Part shown: positions 27,435 to 35,400 of the stretch, one piece after another
Layout: every line of letters starts with the position of its first letter
Position numbering within the stretch: the first letter of the stretch is position 1
Assembly (NCBI RefSeq): GCF_000828085.3
Contig: NZ_JXCA02000022.1
Coordinates: forward strand, 151,253 to 215,252
DNA length: 64,000 nt
Direction: 5' to 3'
Origin: Scytonema tolypothrichoides VB-61278
Lineage (GTDB): Bacteria > Cyanobacteriota > Cyanobacteriia > Cyanobacteriales > Nostocaceae
Notes under the pieces: model-generated
Seen by the model: only the letters and a program-made list of their open reading frames with translations
The model's database searches: none
Told to the model about the DNA's origin: nothing
Translations under genes and position numbers: made by a program

Positions 27435-29951
27435 TTGGTTGTGCAACAGGAAGACAAGTCAGAAACCTCTAATCGCATTTATCAATCTGCTTTGAATCAA
27501 AATGGAGTGACTCCGGAATTAACACATTTACGACCTTTTAACCGCAGCACGATAAAATTATTCAAATTAGATGCAAAAGCTAGTCGTCCAGACATTTTGC
27601 TAGAAGAGGTTCTGTCATGGACAGGTGGTCAGCCATTTCTGACCCAAAAGCTTTGTCAACTACTCGCTGATTCTGAAGGTTTGATTAGTGCTGGTGAGGA
27701 AGCAGCAAGAGTACAGCAACTGGTGCAAACTCGCTTGATTAATCATTGGGAAACTCAAGCAGCATCTGAACATTTGATGTCGATTCAACACGGGCTTGTC
27801 AAAAATAAGCAGTGCGATCACCTATCGCTGTTGCGATCGTACCAGCAAATTCTTTATCTAGGAGAAGTTGCAACTGACTCAAGTCCTGTACAAGCAGAAC
27901 TAGTCAATTTGGGATTGGTTGTCCAACAGGAAGATAAGTTAAAAGTCTCTAACCGCATTTACCAATCTATTTTTAATCACAGTTGGATTGACCAAGAGTT
28001 AGCACGTTTACAATTTTTATTTAAATTAGATGAAAAAGCAAGTCGCCCAGACATTTTGCAACAAGAAGTTTTGTCATGGACAAGTGGTCAGCCGTTTCTG
28101 ACCCAAAAGCTTTGTCAACTACTCGCTGATTCTGAAGGTTTGATTGGTGCTGGTGAGGAAGCAGCAAGAGTGCAGCAGCTTGTGCAAAGTCGCTTGATTA
28201 ATCATTGGGAAACTCAAGCAGCATCTGAACATTTGAAGTCGATTCAACAAAGTCTGATCAAAAATAAGCAGTGCGACCCTCTATCGCTGTTGCGATCGTA
28301 CCAGCAAATTCTTTATCTAGGAGAAGTTCCAACTGACTCAAGTCCTGTACAAGCAGAACTACTCAATTTGGGATTGGTTGTCCAACAAGAAGATAAGTTA
28401 AAAGTCTCTAACCGCATTTACCAATCTATTTTTAATCAAAATTGGATCGATCAAGAGTTAGCACGTTTACGACCTTTTAGCCACAGCACGATTAAATCAT
28501 TCAAACTAGATGAAAAAGCAAGTCGCCCTGACATTTTGCTAGAAGAAGTTTTGTCATGGACAAATGCTCAACCGTTTCTCACTCAAAAGCTTTGTCAATT
28601 GCTTGCTGAGTTTGAAAGTTTGATTGGTACTGGTGAGGAAGCACCAACAGTAGGGCGATTAGTGCAAAGTCGCTTGATTAATCATTGGGAAACTCAAGCA
28701 GCATCTGAACATTTGAAGTCGATTCAACAGGGGCTTCTCAAAAATAAACAGTGCGATCCCCTATCGCTGTTGCGATCATACCAGCAAATCTTGTATCTGG
28801 GAGAAGTTCCAACTGACTCAAGTCCCGTACAAGCAGAACTCGTGAATTTGGGATTGGTTGTTCAACAGGAAGATAAGTTAAAAGTCTCTAACCGCATTTA
28901 CCAATCTGTTTTTCATTTGAATTGGGTGACTCAAGAATTAGAGAGCAACCTTGATTCCTCACCGTCAAAAACAACTAGAACTGTTCAAAGCAAGCCAGTC
29001 CCAGAAAGTAGTTCCTTAGAGAAAAAAAACACTATTTTTCATCCGAGAAAAGCTCTTTTTAGAAGCATTTGGATTTTATTGGGAATACTCGGCTTGGTCT
29101 TCGTTGGCGTTAATGTCATTCGCTCTAATTTGTTTGGGCGTCCAGAGGTGGAAATTCTTTTTCAACAAGCAAACGAGTTATATCACCAAGGAAAATCTAA
29201 AGAAGCAATCACGAAATACAACGAAATATTAAGGACCGATAGTAACTACTACCAAGCTTGGACTAACCGGGGGTATGCATTAGGTAGCTTACAAAAATAC
29301 AACAAGATGCTCGAATCCTGCTCTGCAGCAACTATCATTGAACCAAAGGCAGTGTATGCCTGGAATTGCAAAGGAGAGGCATTACATAATCTTAAGCAAT
29401 ATGATCAGGCGATCGCCGCTTTCAATGAAGCCACTGCACTCGACTCGAAAGACCCTGTCTTCTGGATTAACAAAACTGAATCACTGCTAGCAGTCAAGCA
29501 AACCGACAAAGCACTTGCAGCCATTGACGAAGCAATTAAACTTTTTGCACAGATTCCAGAAAACAAAACTCATAACAAAGATTTATCGATTGCTTTTAGC
29601 CATAAAGGTAAGGTGTTATCCCAAAAGCAAGAATATGGTGAAGCCCTCAAAGCCTATGACCAAGCGTTAGAATACAATCCAAACTATTTTGCAGCTCAAC
29701 GGGGTCGAGGTATGGCGCTTCAGGGCTTGGGGCGAAACGATGAAGCAACTGCTCAATTTAACCAGATGTTGAACATATCCCAGCTGACACAAGTTCAAAA
29801 AGCTGAAACTTGGTATTATCTGGGATTGACACTGTGTCAATCCTCTGAGAAAAAGAAGGCGATGATCGCTTTTGAAGAAGCTCTCAAACTCAAGTCAGAT
29901 TATCAAGCAGCCCAGAAAGCAAAAATGAATTGCAGTGCATCATCTCGTTAG
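27435..29951 (+). CDS. AAA-like (lid/winged-helix) tandem-repeat protein with one TM segment and TPRs, 5'-truncated
   Basis: The product has three tandem copies (about 155 residues each, roughly residues 45-500) of the region that normally follows the ATPase core in cyanobacterial AAA-like (PF14516) proteins: SRPDILLEEVLSWT, GQPFLTQKLCQLLADSE, LINHWETQAASEHL, LVVQQEDKLKVSNRIYQS. No P-loop is present. A transmembrane segment follows at about 553-573 (IWILLGILGLVFVGVNVI), then TPRs to the C terminus. The frame begins in mid-repeat: directly upstream, in phase, is LLN-TAG-E where other copies read LLNLG, so a nonsense change removed the natural N terminus. Possible starts are TTG 27435 or GTG 27441, the latter with AGGA 7 nt upstream. 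The paralogue at 43152-45869 keeps a longer N terminus. It may be expressed as a shortened protein or be decaying. Confidence 0.75.
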   Translation: MVVQQEDKSETSNRIYQSALNQNGVTPELTHLRPFNRSTIKLFKLDAKASRPDILLEEVLSWTGGQPFLTQKLCQLLADSEGLISAGEEAARVQQLVQTRLINHWETQAASEHLMSIQHGLVKNKQCDHLSLLRSYQQILYLGEVATDSSPVQAELVNLGLVVQQEDKLKVSNRIYQSIFNHSWIDQELARLQFLFKLDEKASRPDILQQEVLSWTSGQPFLTQKLCQLLADSEGLIGAGEEAARVQQLVQSRLINHWETQAASEHLKSIQQSLIKNKQCDPLSLLRSYQQILYLGEVPTDSSPVQAELLNLGLVVQQEDKLKVSNRIYQSIFNQNWIDQELARLRPFSHSTIKSFKLDEKASRPDILLEEVLSWTNAQPFLTQKLCQLLAEFESLIGTGEEAPTVGRLVQSRLINHWETQAASEHLKSIQQGLLKNKQCDPLSLLRSYQQILYLGEVPTDSSPVQAELVNLGLVVQQEDKLKVSNRIYQSVFHLNWVTQELESNLDSSPSKTTRTVQSKPVPESSSLEKKNTIFHPRKALFRSIWILLGILGLVFVGVNVIRSNLFGRPEVEILFQQANELYHQGKSKEAITKYNEILRTDSNYYQAWTNRGYALGSLQKYNKMLESCSAATIIEPKAVYAWNCKGEALHNLKQYDQAIAAFNEATALDSKDPVFWINKTESLLAVKQTDKALAAIDEAIKLFAQIPENKTHNKDLSIAFSHKGKVLSQKQEYGEALKAYDQALEYNPNYFAAQRGRGMALQGLGRNDEATAQFNQMLNISQLTQVQKAETWYYLGLTLCQSSEKKKAMIAFEEALKLKSDYQAAQKAKMNCSASSR
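27570..28930 (+). repeat. Three tandem coding repeats of 459-480 bp
   Basis: The segment beginning TTAGATG(C/A)AAAAGC recurs at 27570, 28029 and 28509. Long stretches are almost identical at the DNA level (for example CTTTGTCAACTACTCGCTGA and CGCATTTACCAATCT), implying recent duplication or gene conversion within the gene. Confidence 0.85.
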
Positions 29952-30469
29952 AAGAACCACCAACGACGACCATTAGATTTGGGTTTGATATCAGAGTAAA
30001 TTCGACTGACAGTCCTCGCATCAGGAGGTTGTGCTTGCTTAAAATTGCTACCCAGCATTTCGTATAAAGCTTGAGAGGAGTTAACACCTGAAGCGAGGGT
30101 AAATAAAACTTGAGCATTGTCGCGATCGCAACCCAAACCTCTACGTTCTACAACGCACACGACAGGTTTTGAATTGACTTTGTCATTTGTCAAGTAGTTT
30201 GCACGGTCTGTACTGTAAAGAGTTTGTAAAGTTTTAGCTGCATTCTGGCAGTTCTGCACAGCGTCTTTGGGTGAGAAATATTGAGGGGGGAAGCTGAGAA
30301 TTGTCACATCTTTCCCTGTTCCTTGTTCAGCAGGGCTAGCAATCACTGTTGGTATACTGGCGTTAGTGTTGCAAGTAATGTTAGCGGTATTGGCTGTGCT
30401 AGGTTGAGTCAGTGATGCTACAAACCCTAACGCCAACATCGGAGTTGTCCAAAGTTGCTTTGTGTTCAT
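29948..30469 (-). CDS. COP23-domain exported protein
   Basis: The family is named after a circadian-oscillating 23-kDa membrane-associated protein of cyanobacteria. The 173-residue product (ATG at 30467-30469, with AGGA about 10 nt upstream) has a signal peptide (MNTKQLWTTPMLALGFVASL) and a COP23 domain: ITCNTNASIPTVIA, ILSFPPQYFSPKDAVQNCQN, TNDKVNSKPVVCVVERRG, LGCDRDNAQVLFTL. Four cysteines could form two disulphides. An upstream frame to 30502 is open but less likely to be used. It converges with, and overlaps by 4 nt, the AAA-like/TPR gene. Role unknown; an envelope location is inferred. Confidence 0.82.
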   Translation of the reverse strand: MNTKQLWTTPMLALGFVASLTQPSTANTANITCNTNASIPTVIASPAEQGTGKDVTILSFPPQYFSPKDAVQNCQNAAKTLQTLYSTDRANYLTNDKVNSKPVVCVVERRGLGCDRDNAQVLFTLASGVNSSQALYEMLGSNFKQAQPPDARTVSRIYSDIKPKSNGRRWWFF

Positions 30470-30889
30470 CAATTGATTTCCTGTCTTGACGTGAGTTGAC
30501 ACTTGAATATAGACTCTATGATGTTGTTTTTCGTTAAATTTACTTAGCTTTCATCTAAAAATAAAACTTATGTAAGCTTAAGTGAAGCTTACCATCCTTT
30601 GGTATTAAGTAGGGTGCTAAAATTTACTTCTTTGAAATGAAAACAGGGTGCTATTAAATCAGGTAGCTCTTCTGCCTCCGGCTTTCAAAGATTTAGTTGT
30701 TGCATATGTTTGCGGCTGCTTTTTTTGCTTAGATTCTGGTACTAAGTAGCAAGCAAGTGAATGTAGTGCAAGCGTCTGGCTTGCATGCAGGCAATATACC
30801 CGAAACACAGTTTTACGGTTTGATGTGCGACTTGGTATGAGAGCTGCGTATCTAAAATAGACCTCACGGCGGATTCGCCATTTCCATCC
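30470..30889. other. Divergent intergenic region between COP23 and TpsA copy 2
   Basis: No gene or strong hairpin seen in 420 nt; a partial AGTAGGGTGCT repeat piece lies near 30608. It should contain promoters for both flanking genes. Confidence 0.4.
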
Positions 30890-33406
30890 ATGAAAATATT
30901 TCTTCCTCTACTCCCTCTACTTTCTCCACTATTTTCAAACGTTACTCTGCAAAGTTTGAGTGTTGGCAGTGTTTATCTTTACTCTTTACTAATCAGTAGC
31001 CCTGTTCAAGCGCAAATTTCTTCAGATGGAACTGTTCCAACGAATGTCACTCAGTCTGGTAATGTCTTTGAAATTACCGGAGGAACACAAGCTGGTAGCA
31101 ATCTATTTCACAGTTTTAAGGAATTCTCTATTCCAACTGGCAGCGAAGCTTTTTTTAAAAACACGACAAATGTTAATAATATTAATTTCATTATCAACCG
31201 AGTCACAGGCGGCTCAATTTCTAATATTGATGGATTAATTAGAGAAAATTATGGTGCCAATTTGATCTTGATTAATCCGAGTGGCATTAGTTTTGGTCCC
31301 AATGCCCAACTCAATATTGGCGGTTCTTTCTTAGGTAGTACGGCGAGTAGTATCAAGTTTGCCGATGGTGCAGAGTTTAGCGCCACAAATCCTCAAGTTC
31401 GTCCTCTCTTGACTATCAGTGTTCCAGTGGGTTTGCAATTTGGGCAGAATCCGGGAACAATTCGCGTACAAGGTACGGGTCAATCTTTTACTGTTGCCGA
31501 TCCCGTCTTCTCACCTGTAAGGAGAAATACCTCAGCAGGGTTGCGGGTACAGCCCAATCAAACCTTGGCTTTGGTTGGCGGCGATATCAGTATAGATGGA
31601 GGTACTCTGACAGCAGAGGGAGGACGAATAGCGTTAGGTAGTTTCGCACAAGGGCAGGTGAGTCTCAATCCTACTGCAGGTGGGTGGACTTTGGGGTATG
31701 AGGGTGGGGTTGTTTTTAAGGATATTGAAATGCGATCGCGAGCTTTAGTAGATGCTAGTGGTGCTAGTGGCGGCTCGATTCAGGTACAGGCGCAAAACCT
31801 CTCATTACGCGACGGCTCGCTTATTTTGATTCAAAATCAAGGGAACCAACCCGCAGGCGCGATTCAAGTGAACGCTACAGAGTCTGTAAAATTGAGTGGA
31901 ACCAATGCAGATGGAAACATTCGGAGTAGCTTAACGAATGAAACGGTCGAAGCGGGTAGAGGAGGAGACATTAATATTTCAACCAAGCGCTTAGTCATAG
32001 AAGGAGGAGCAATCGTCTTTGCGAAAACCTTTGGATCAGGAACAGGTGGAAATATCAATGTCAATACCTCTGAATCTCTGCAAGTCAATGGAGTCAGTGC
32101 TGTTAATCCGAACGTTTCCAGTTCTGTCGCAACTGCCACTTTTGGTTCTGGAGATTCAGGTAATAATACAGTGACAACTGGGCGTTTGACTGCGACTGGA
32201 GGAGGAACTATTGCCTCCAGCAGTTTTGGATCAGGTCAAGGCGGAAATTTGAACGTAAATGCCACTGATTCTATAGAAATTGTTGGCGTCGAACCTCAGT
32301 TTTTTATACCTAGCGGTTTGTTGGCTACCACAAATATAGCTGGAGATGCCGGTGACCTGACAGTCAGTACACTAAGATTGACAGTCCGGGATGGGGGAAG
32401 GGTCGATGCTTCTACCTTTGGAAGTGGTTCAGCTGGCAATGTTATCATCAACGCCCCTGAATTCGTGGAAGTGCAAGGTACAGTACCAGGAGCTATAAAT
32501 CCGAGTTTAATTGGCTCTTCTGGCATTTTACCGGATCAAACCTTACAACAGGCTTTTCGCTTGCCTGCGGTGCCAAGTGGGGCAGCACAAAACGTGACAA
32601 TAAATACAGGTCAGTTGAGAGTCACGAATGGTGGTCAAGTGACTGTGAGAAATCAAGGGTCAGGTAATGCAGGAAACGCCAGGATAAATGCTCGCTCGAT
32701 TTTACTGGATAACGGCGGTAGTATCACAGCAGCCACTCAATCTGGTGAAGGTGGTAACATCATCCTTCAAACAGGTTCCTTACAAATGCGCCACGGCAGT
32801 CAGATATCGGCACAAGCCGGTGGAACTGGTAACGGTGGCAACATCTCCATTACTGGTTCTAGTCCCGCTGATTTTGTTCTATTGCTAGAAAATAGTAACA
32901 TCACCGCCAATGCTTTCGAGGGGAGAGGAGGAAACATCCAAATCAACACTCAAGGATTGTTTGTTTGCCCAGATTGCAAGATTTCTGCCAGTTCTCAGCT
33001 GGGATTAGATGGCACAGTACAATTCATCATACCGGATTTTGCACCTAACCAGGAAGCTATCGATGTGCCACAAGAGATAGTTCAACCGGAACAAGTTGTG
33101 GCGCAGGTATGTACAGCAAACAGGGAACAGAATCGGAGCGAATTTACGATCACCGGGCGCGGAGGATTACCACCCCGACCTGGCGAACTATTGACCAGTA
33201 AAGCTTTGGTAAGTTTTGAGCCTTTCCAAAGCGAAAATCTCTCTTCTTCAGCAACGGCTATCTCGCAAGCGCAGACCTCAGAACTACCGCCCCCAGCCCT
33301 AGGTTGGTATGTTAACCCAAAAGGTACTGTTGTTCTCACTGCTAATGCCCCGGTAGTGACCCCCTACGCTTCTGCATTGATCTCATCGTTGTGCCATGGT
33401 CGTTAA
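30890..33406 (+). CDS. TpsA exoprotein (filamentous haemagglutinin N-terminal domain), copy 2
   Basis: The 838-residue protein parallels copy 1: signal peptide (MKIFLPLLPLLSPLFSN…, cleavage near PVQAQ), TPS domain at about 40-170 with SNLFHSFKEFSIPTGS, INRVTGGSISNIDGLI and LILINPSGISFGPNAQLN. It then has beta-helix repeats with GGNINVNTSESLQVNG-type turns. A CPDC pair sits near 691-694. The C terminus has Cys741 (AQVCTANR), FTITGRGGLPPRPG, GWYVNPKGTVVL, and ends SLCHGR with Cys835. Its stop overlaps the start of the downstream TpsB by 11 nt, so the two are translated as one operon. Probably exported to the cell surface by that TpsB. Confidence 0.93.
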   Translation: MKIFLPLLPLLSPLFSNVTLQSLSVGSVYLYSLLISSPVQAQISSDGTVPTNVTQSGNVFEITGGTQAGSNLFHSFKEFSIPTGSEAFFKNTTNVNNINFIINRVTGGSISNIDGLIRENYGANLILINPSGISFGPNAQLNIGGSFLGSTASSIKFADGAEFSATNPQVRPLLTISVPVGLQFGQNPGTIRVQGTGQSFTVADPVFSPVRRNTSAGLRVQPNQTLALVGGDISIDGGTLTAEGGRIALGSFAQGQVSLNPTAGGWTLGYEGGVVFKDIEMRSRALVDASGASGGSIQVQAQNLSLRDGSLILIQNQGNQPAGAIQVNATESVKLSGTNADGNIRSSLTNETVEAGRGGDINISTKRLVIEGGAIVFAKTFGSGTGGNINVNTSESLQVNGVSAVNPNVSSSVATATFGSGDSGNNTVTTGRLTATGGGTIASSSFGSGQGGNLNVNATDSIEIVGVEPQFFIPSGLLATTNIAGDAGDLTVSTLRLTVRDGGRVDASTFGSGSAGNVIINAPEFVEVQGTVPGAINPSLIGSSGILPDQTLQQAFRLPAVPSGAAQNVTINTGQLRVTNGGQVTVRNQGSGNAGNARINARSILLDNGGSITAATQSGEGGNIILQTGSLQMRHGSQISAQAGGTGNGGNISITGSSPADFVLLLENSNITANAFEGRGGNIQINTQGLFVCPDCKISASSQLGLDGTVQFIIPDFAPNQEAIDVPQEIVQPEQVVAQVCTANREQNRSEFTITGRGGLPPRPGELLTSKALVSFEPFQSENLSSSATAISQAQTSELPPPALGWYVNPKGTVVLTANAPVVTPYASALISSLCHGR

Positions 33407-35243
33407 ATTGAAGTTATGGGGACAAGGGGAAAGAGGAGGGGGAGCAGGGGAGCAGGGGAGCAGGGGAGCAATTGCTTCCTCATCCCCCTCATCTCCTCAT
33501 CTCGCCTTCCTCTTCCTGCCGCTACTTGCCCTACTCTCTCACATACCCTCTGCTTGGGCGCAGTCTGTCAATCCTGGTATCCCAATTCCCTCAGAACAAC
33601 CCCAGCCTATCAATCCCATTACCCCAATTCCTCAAGAACAACCCCTACCTACTCCACTTCCCCCACAAAAAAACCCACTCCAGCCGCCTCCGACACCGCC
33701 TCCAACTCCTGACAACATCCAGAATGTGCCTGCAATGATTACTGTTGAGAAGTTCGAGTTTGTCGGTAGCACTGTATTTAGCCAACAAGAGTTAAATCAG
33801 GTGACGGGTGACTTTATTGGGCAACTTATCACTTTTGACCAACTCCTGCAAGCCGCGAATAAAGTTACTGAATTCTATCTCAAAAAGGGTTACATCACTT
33901 CTGGCGCTTACATACCCAGTCAAGAAATCCAATCAGGTACGGTCAAAATTCAGGTACTTGAAGGTCGCTTGGAAGAAATTAAAGTTAATGTCAAAGGGCG
34001 GTTGAACCCAAATTATGTTCGCAGTCGCATTGCTTTAGCTGCCTCAAAACCCCTCAACATCAACCGCTTACAAGAGGCATTGCAATTGCTGCAACTTAAC
34101 CCCTTAATTGAAAGCTTAGATGCTGAACTGACTGCTGGCACTAAACCTGGTATGAATTCTTTAGAGGTGACGGTTAAGGAAGCGAAAACTTTCAGCACCG
34201 AATTTAGGATCGATAATAACCGCAACCCAGCTGTGGGGAGTTTTGAACGTGGTGTCGAGATATCGGAAGCCAACTTGGTAGGACTGGGAGATAAGTTGAG
34301 TTTTGCCTACACCAATACTGATGGCAGCAATACGTTTGAGGGTAGCTACACTCTCCCAATCAATCCCCGTAATGGTACCCTGCGGTTTGATTACCGAATG
34401 ACTGACAACAACATTATTGAACGCCCTTTCAACGATGCGGACATTGAGGTAAATTCTCGGGAGTTTGAACTCACCTTTCGCCAACCAATTATTCAAACAG
34501 CTACTCCACAACTGAGTCAAGAATTTACTCTCAGTTTCACAGCAGCTAGGCGAGAAAATAATTCCTCTATTAAAGGAGTTGACTTTCCCCTGTTCCCAGG
34601 GGCAGATGACAAAGGAGAAACCCGTATTTCAGAACTGAATTTTGCTCAAGAGTGGATTCAACGCAGCCGTCAAGATGTTTTAGCTGCTCGTTCTGAATTT
34701 AGTGTTGGCATCGGTGCCTTTGATGCCACTGTTAACAACAGTCAACCGGATAGTCAGTTTTTCCTTTGGCGAGGGCAAATGCTGTATTTGCGCCGCTTAG
34801 GAGAAGCAACAGGTAAGCCTGCCGTAAGTCCTAGCCTGTTTGTCCGTTCCAGCATCCAACTGGCAAGCGATTCTTTACTTTCACGAGTACAGTTCAGCTT
34901 GGGAGGTCAAACAACTGTCAGGGGTTATCGTCAGGATGCTCTGCTCACTGACAATGGTGTTTTTGCTTCTGTAGAAGCACGGCTGCCCATCTTTAGAGTA
35001 CCAGAGGTGCAAGGAACTTTACAAGTTACACCATTTATCGATTTTGGCACTGGCTGGAACACCAATGGAAACGGTCCAGACCCTAATACTCTGCTAGGTG
35101 TGGGATTCGGTTTACTTTGGCAGATGGGCAATAACTTCACGGCTCGCTTGGACTGGGGTATTCCTTTGATAGATATTAATTCGAGAGATGGGACATGGCA
35201 AGAAAATGGTGTGTATTTTCAACTGCAGTACAGACCGTTTTGA
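33396..35243 (+). CDS. TpsB outer-membrane transporter (ShlB/FhaC/HecB family), copy 2
   Basis: The 615-residue transporter has a hydrophobic export segment (HLAFLFLPLLALLSHIPSAW, cleavage near AWAQS), a Pro/Gln-rich linker, POTRA_2 (about 112-200; VEKFEFVGSTVFSQQELNQ, KGYITSGAYIPSQ), a second POTRA and the barrel with VRGYRQD in FSLGGQTTVRGYRQ. Translation from ATG 33396 passes through a GGGGAGCA tandem repeat that codes the unusual start of the signal peptide (GGGAGEQGSRGAIASSSP). This suggests a repeat has invaded or created the 5' end. It overlaps TpsA copy 2 by 11 nt. CHAT copy 2 follows after 157 nt. Confidence 0.92.
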   Translation: MVVKLKLWGQGERGGGAGEQGSRGAIASSSPSSPHLAFLFLPLLALLSHIPSAWAQSVNPGIPIPSEQPQPINPITPIPQEQPLPTPLPPQKNPLQPPPTPPPTPDNIQNVPAMITVEKFEFVGSTVFSQQELNQVTGDFIGQLITFDQLLQAANKVTEFYLKKGYITSGAYIPSQEIQSGTVKIQVLEGRLEEIKVNVKGRLNPNYVRSRIALAASKPLNINRLQEALQLLQLNPLIESLDAELTAGTKPGMNSLEVTVKEAKTFSTEFRIDNNRNPAVGSFERGVEISEANLVGLGDKLSFAYTNTDGSNTFEGSYTLPINPRNGTLRFDYRMTDNNIIERPFNDADIEVNSREFELTFRQPIIQTATPQLSQEFTLSFTAARRENNSSIKGVDFPLFPGADDKGETRISELNFAQEWIQRSRQDVLAARSEFSVGIGAFDATVNNSQPDSQFFLWRGQMLYLRRLGEATGKPAVSPSLFVRSSIQLASDSLLSRVQFSLGGQTTVRGYRQDALLTDNGVFASVEARLPIFRVPEVQGTLQVTPFIDFGTGWNTNGNGPDPNTLLGVGFGLLWQMGNNFTARLDWGIPLIDINSRDGTWQENGVYFQLQYRPF

Positions 35244-35261
35244 AACCAGAATGGAGAAACG

Positions 35262-35385
35262 CTTGTCTCGTTCCCATGCTCAGCATGGGAATGCCTTAAA
35301 GGAGGCTCTGCCTCCCATAATTATATTGAGGCAGCAGCCCACAGTTATGCGTTCCCGCTGAGTGCCAAGGAACGAGGAATGATTT
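35262..35385. repeat. GTTCCCATGCT/AGCATGGGAA hairpin repeat block
   Basis: TTCCCATGCT (35271-35280) and AGCATGGGAA (35282-35291) form a stem, followed by GGAGG-CTCTG-CCTCC (35301-35315) and an inverted partial copy GCGTTCCCGCTGAGTGCC near 35349. A dispersed cyanobacterial repeat between TpsB and CHAT copy 2. Confidence 0.65.
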
Positions 35386-35400
35386 TTTACTGGAATTAAT

